Assembly (NCBI GenBank): GCA_030619215.1
Contig: JAUXBV010000112.1
Location: forward strand, 1 to 8,454
DNA: 8,454 nt
Direction of reading: 5' to 3'
From: Fibrobacterota bacterium
GTDB lineage: Bacteria > Fibrobacterota > Chitinivibrionia > Chitinivibrionales > JANQEN01
The position numbers were made by a program, and so were the translations under genes. The notes below the pieces were generated by a model. That model had not been told where the DNA came from. It worked only from the letters and a program-made list of their open reading frames with translations, and searched no databases. Positions within the stretch are counted from its first letter, which is position 1, and each line of letters starts with the position of its first letter. Positions 6,374 through 8,454 of the stretch are shown here, one piece after another.

Positions 6374-6401
6374 ATAATGAAAAGAAAAGGGAGAATATGC
6401 C

Positions 6402-6418
6402 GGGGGGCAAAGCCCCCC
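6402..6418. repeat. GC-rich perfect hairpin downstream of the FN3 gene
   Basis: GGGGGGC (6402-6408), AAA loop, GCCCCCC (6412-6418) is a perfect 7-bp stem 28 bp after the FN3 stop codon. It has no following T run, so it could be a factor-dependent or weak terminator, or a REP-like palindrome of the kind seen at 4537-4555. Confidence 0.6.
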
Positions 6419-6538
6419 ATAGAGAGCTAAATAACCTGAGGAACAGGATTTATAGTAACCTGAATCTGGCCTCTCCTGAACGTCGAGCCCAACTTCAGGT
6501 AACTATTTCCAGTCCCTCAGAACATTGGATCTCTCTAT
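6419..6538. repeat. 120-nt imperfect long hairpin
   Basis: Nested inverted blocks pair across the element: ATAGAGAG (6419-6426) with CTCTCTAT (6531-6538), CTGAGG (6436-6441) with CCTCAG (6515-6520), and ATAGTAACCTGAA (6452-6464) with TTCAGGTAACTAT (6494-6506, 12 of 13). The stem appears to continue inward (CTGGCCTC with GAGCCCAA, 6 of 8) to a loop around 6474-6483. Small internal bulges separate the blocks. It resembles the 4345-4436 hairpin in build but not clearly in sequence. No coding signal; function unknown. Confidence 0.6.
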
Positions 6539-6590
6539 TCCCCTTTTAAAATCAAAATAAAAAGAAAGAAGAATATTAAAGAAAGAAATT

Positions 6591-6628
6591 ATTATAACCT
6601 CACTCCCCAGCCCCCTCTCCTACCCGGG
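6591..6628. repeat. fragment of a GC-rich dispersed repeat at the IS boundary
   Basis: The stretch containing CCTCACTCCCCAGCCCCC and TCTCCTACCCGGG stands out from the AT-rich DNA on either side. It resembles, from memory, intergenic repeats of several bacteria in which CCCCCTCTCC pairs with a GGAGAGGGGG arm; that right arm is missing where the insertion sequence begins. Between 6539 and 6590 there is only A/G-rich sequence with no recognisable feature. Confidence 0.35.
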
Positions 6629-6641
6629 TTGTCGCTAAATT
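6626..6641 (+). repeat. left terminal inverted repeat of the IS
   Basis: GGGTTGTCGCTAAATT matches the inverted right end at 15 of 16 positions (T versus G at the fourth). The preceding C at 6625 also matches the base at 8454, so the repeat could be one base longer. Confidence 0.7.
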
Positions 6642-6787
6642 GAGATGGGGCAAAGGGGTTTAGACATTTTAAAATTAAAGAATGAAATAAGAAAAATTAG
6701 TTAGTTATAATTAAAGCTCTTTGACATTTCAGGTTTAATTTTCATTTTATGCACCTTTTAAGCGAATATTTACTTTGTAAGAGAGTG

Positions 6788-6820
6788 TGTAGTGTTGGCT
6801 ACTAATTACACCACACTACA
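6788..6820 (-). terminator. hairpin across the transposase stop codon
   Basis: TGTAGTGT (6788-6795) and ACACTACA (6813-6820) form an 8-bp perfect stem, extended by two G-C pairs across a one-base bulge, with the TAG stop in the loop. There is no T run after it on the minus strand, so it could be a non-canonical terminator or a 3'-end structure protecting the IS from outward transcription. Confidence 0.35.
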
Positions 6821-8292
6821 TTACCTCCCGTTGCAGAGAATATGCGCCTTAAATTCCATACAATATCATGTATTATTGAGTCGCACTTGACTTTAGCCAC
6901 ACCTCTTCGGAGAAGCTGGGTAAAAGAACCGTTCTTTTTCAAGTCTCCTTGAAATGTTTCTGCTACATGTGAACGTTTTTTGTATAACAACAGACCTTGG
7001 GGGCTCTTGTAACGCTCTAATGTTCTTGTTTGTGCTGGCTTCTTTATGTCAATCTTGACCCGTCGATATCCTTTCTTACTTGTGGTACAATCATGTAATC
7101 GTTGACAACGAGAACACGCTTCCTTATTACTAAATACCATTATTGTGGTTTGTTTGTGTTTATCATAGTATCGCTCTTTTTCATACAATACAGCTCCTTC
7201 AGAGCAGTAAACACGATGTTCTGATTCATGATAATCCATAGTAATCGTATTGGCATGTTCTTCAGGGTTTCTTACTTGATTTTCATAGACACGTGTCGGC
7301 CCGGTAAGAAAAACTCCTTTATCTTCAAAATCACTGCATGTAGAAGCGGAAGTAAAGTTAGAATCTGCTACAGCTTCTGTGTATTTTTTGTCAAATTTTG
7401 AACAATTATCATTGGCTTGTTCAAATAAGGGAAGTGCTTTGTGTGGCTCATCATTGTACCCGTCAATATCTGATGCTATTAAAATATCTGCCTTTGGATC
7501 TGTTGCGGTAACCTTTAAGTAGCTAGCTGCAAACGAGTCATCCTTTTGCCGCATTAAATCAGAATCCGGATCAGTACTATTGATAACAGTGTTTTCTTCC
7601 TTTTTTGCTACTTTGGAAGCATCTTTGTCTTTAGTACGAGCATTTATTTTTGCCTGTAACTCTTCATGAAGTGTGCCTATCTGAGCTAATTTATTCTCAA
7701 TGACCTTCTTTTCTGATTGCAGTTCTTCTGAGATGTCTTGTTCTTTAAGCTGAGATAAAACTTCAGTGAGGCGCTTTGATAACTGTTCCTTCTTAGTTTT
7801 CAGCCTTTTTTTGGTATAATTTTTCTTTTTCGAAGCGTTGGCTTTTAGAAAGAATCCATCTTGGTATAACGCTGTAAAATCTAAAAGCTTATTGTTATGG
7901 GCTAAATAAATCGTTTCAAGAAAAACCGCATGAATATCATCTTCATGCTCGTTAATGAAATCACTAATTTTGTCATGACTAATACGTTTACCATAGGTAA
8001 ACAACCAAAAATCAGCATAGTGTTCTGTTGCATAATCAATGCGGTGAGCTGAATACATGCGGCTAAAAATCGAATACAAAAGCACTTTCAACATAAGCTT
8101 AGTATCTTTGGGTGCTCGCCCCTTTTGACCGGGGCCAACTTTATAGCGTGCTTCAAATGAAGATACATCTAAACCTGAAACAAATTTGTCAATATAACAG
8201 GCTGGATGATCTTCTGGCAACAAACTGCGATAGTGAATTGTACGAAATTCACCATCAGCACAACGGTTAGGAGCATCAAAATGATTTGCCAT
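6802..8292 (-). CDS. IS1182-family-like DDE transposase
   Basis: A 496-aa transposase that would cut and join the ends of the surrounding IS. The N-terminal part (about 20-125) is a DUF772-like DNA-binding region (FEARYKVGPGQKGRAPKD, LMLKVLLYSIF, then RISHDKISDFI). The probable catalytic triad is Asp145 (LYQDGFFLKANASKKK), Asp310 (VADSNFTSAS) and Glu445 (RSHVAETFQGDLKK), each in the context usual for this family. Residues 155-235 are a Lys/Glu-rich predicted coiled-coil insertion between the first and second Asp. A Cys cluster, CSRCQRLHDC (393-402), may bind zinc. Length is normal and no frameshift or stop interrupts it, so it may be active. Start ATG 8292 has AGGA (opposite 8303-8306) 10 bp upstream. 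Its leader contains a hairpin over that ribosome site, described separately. Confidence 0.85.
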   Translation of the reverse strand: MANHFDAPNRCADGEFRTIHYRSLLPEDHPACYIDKFVSGLDVSSFEARYKVGPGQKGRAPKDTKLMLKVLLYSIFSRMYSAHRIDYATEHYADFWLFTYGKRISHDKISDFINEHEDDIHAVFLETIYLAHNNKLLDFTALYQDGFFLKANASKKKNYTKKRLKTKKEQLSKRLTEVLSQLKEQDISEELQSEKKVIENKLAQIGTLHEELQAKINARTKDKDASKVAKKEENTVINSTDPDSDLMRQKDDSFAASYLKVTATDPKADILIASDIDGYNDEPHKALPLFEQANDNCSKFDKKYTEAVADSNFTSASTCSDFEDKGVFLTGPTRVYENQVRNPEEHANTITMDYHESEHRVYCSEGAVLYEKERYYDKHKQTTIMVFSNKEACSRCQRLHDCTTSKKGYRRVKIDIKKPAQTRTLERYKSPQGLLLYKKRSHVAETFQGDLKKNGSFTQLLRRGVAKVKCDSIIHDIVWNLRRIFSATGGNVVWCN

Positions 8293-8303
8293 AGAATATC
8301 GAT

Positions 8304-8345
8304 CCTGTTGAAGAAAAAAAATATGTCTTATTAAATCTCAACAGG
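8304..8345 (-). promoter_or_regulatory. leader hairpin that covers the transposase ribosome binding site
   Basis: On the minus strand CCTGTTGA (8345-8338) and TCAACAGG (8311-8304) are perfect 8-nt complements around a 26-nt loop. The second arm includes the AGG of the transposase Shine-Dalgarno sequence. The transposase promoter's expected start (about 8342-8338) lies inside the first arm, so its own transcript would lack most of that arm and stay open, while read-through transcripts would form the hairpin. Confidence 0.5.
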
Positions 8346-8347
8346 TT

Positions 8348-8376
8348 AATATATATAATGTAATTGCATTTGTCAA
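8348..8376 (-). promoter_or_regulatory. transposase promoter
   Basis: Read on the minus strand, TTGACA (8376-8371) and TATATT (8353-8348) are separated by exactly 17 bp, a near-consensus sigma70 promoter. The start codon lies about 50 bp downstream of the expected transcription start. Other TATA-like hexamers overlap, so the exact -10 could shift slightly. Confidence 0.65.
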
Positions 8377-8437
8377 GCTCTTTGTGAAACATTGTATGAT
8401 ATTTTACTCGTACACCCATCTCGCTATAGAAACTTTT

Positions 8438-8453
8438 AATTTAGCGACACCCC
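8438..8453 (-). repeat. right terminal inverted repeat of the IS
   Basis: Read inward on the minus strand this is GGGGTGTCGCTAAATT, the partner of the left end. It reaches to within one base of the window's end, so anything further out is unseen. Confidence 0.7.
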
Positions 8454-8454
8454 G

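Larger units (their letters stand above)
6626..8453 (-). mobile_element. IS1182-family-like insertion sequence, about 1.83 kb
   Basis: One intact transposase gene lies between inverted repeats GGGTTGTCGCTAAATT (6626-6641) and its inverted partner at 8438-8453, matching at 15 of 16 positions. Both ends also carry GAGATGGG further in (6642-6649 and, inverted, 8415-8422), directly adjacent on the left but 15 bp inward on the right, so the right end is longer. The right end contains a subterminal inverted repeat TCGCTA/TAGCGA (8421-8426, 8442-8447). The target duplication cannot be read because the window ends one base beyond the right repeat, and the exact outer limits could differ by a few bases. 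Size and transposase type suit the IS1182 family. Confidence 0.75.

Overview
The window looks like a chromosomal stretch from a member of the Fibrobacterota, most likely a Chitinivibrionia-like lineage. This is inferred mainly from a TIGR02147/DUF4423-type regulator (a family I know chiefly as expanded in that phylum) paired with a secreted protein carrying a GGTEAGNA motif just after its signal sequence. The intergenic DNA is strongly AT-rich, punctuated by GC-rich palindromes. No rRNA, tRNA or CRISPR array was seen.

Left part (1-2125): two leftward genes 43 bp apart, probably co-transcribed. The upstream one (986-2125) is an exported CsgG-like/PEGA protein with a strand-rich C-terminus ending in Phe. 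The downstream one (73-942) is a TM1586-type nitroreductase-family protein with two half-domains in one chain.

Middle (2126-4273): an AT-rich divergent region with two near-identical 23-bp direct repeats and a good sigma70-like promoter placed so close to the start codon that the mRNA would be almost leaderless. It drives a tight two-gene operon: TIGR02147-family regulator, then, 9 bp later, a secreted or lipid-anchored protein with carboxypeptidase-regulatory-like beta-sandwich modules. This regulator plus surface-protein pair, with its candidate operators, is the best candidate for an under-described system here.

Right part (4274-8454): a non-coding block of structured repeats (a 92-nt imperfect hairpin with 41-nt arms whose mismatches favour pairing of the minus-strand transcript, then four short GC-rich palindromes); a short ORF resembling the leader of the next gene; a lipoprotein of five tandem fibronectin type III domains (4877-6373); a second structured block (a GGGGGGC-AAA-GCCCCCC hairpin and a 120-nt imperfect hairpin); a fragment of a GC-rich dispersed repeat; and an apparently complete IS1182-type insertion sequence (about 6626-8453) with 16-bp terminal inverted repeats. 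The transposase has its DDE residues, a near-consensus outward-reading-proof promoter, and a leader hairpin that would hide its ribosome binding site only in read-through transcripts. The window stops one base past the right inverted repeat, which suggests a contig break at a repeated element.
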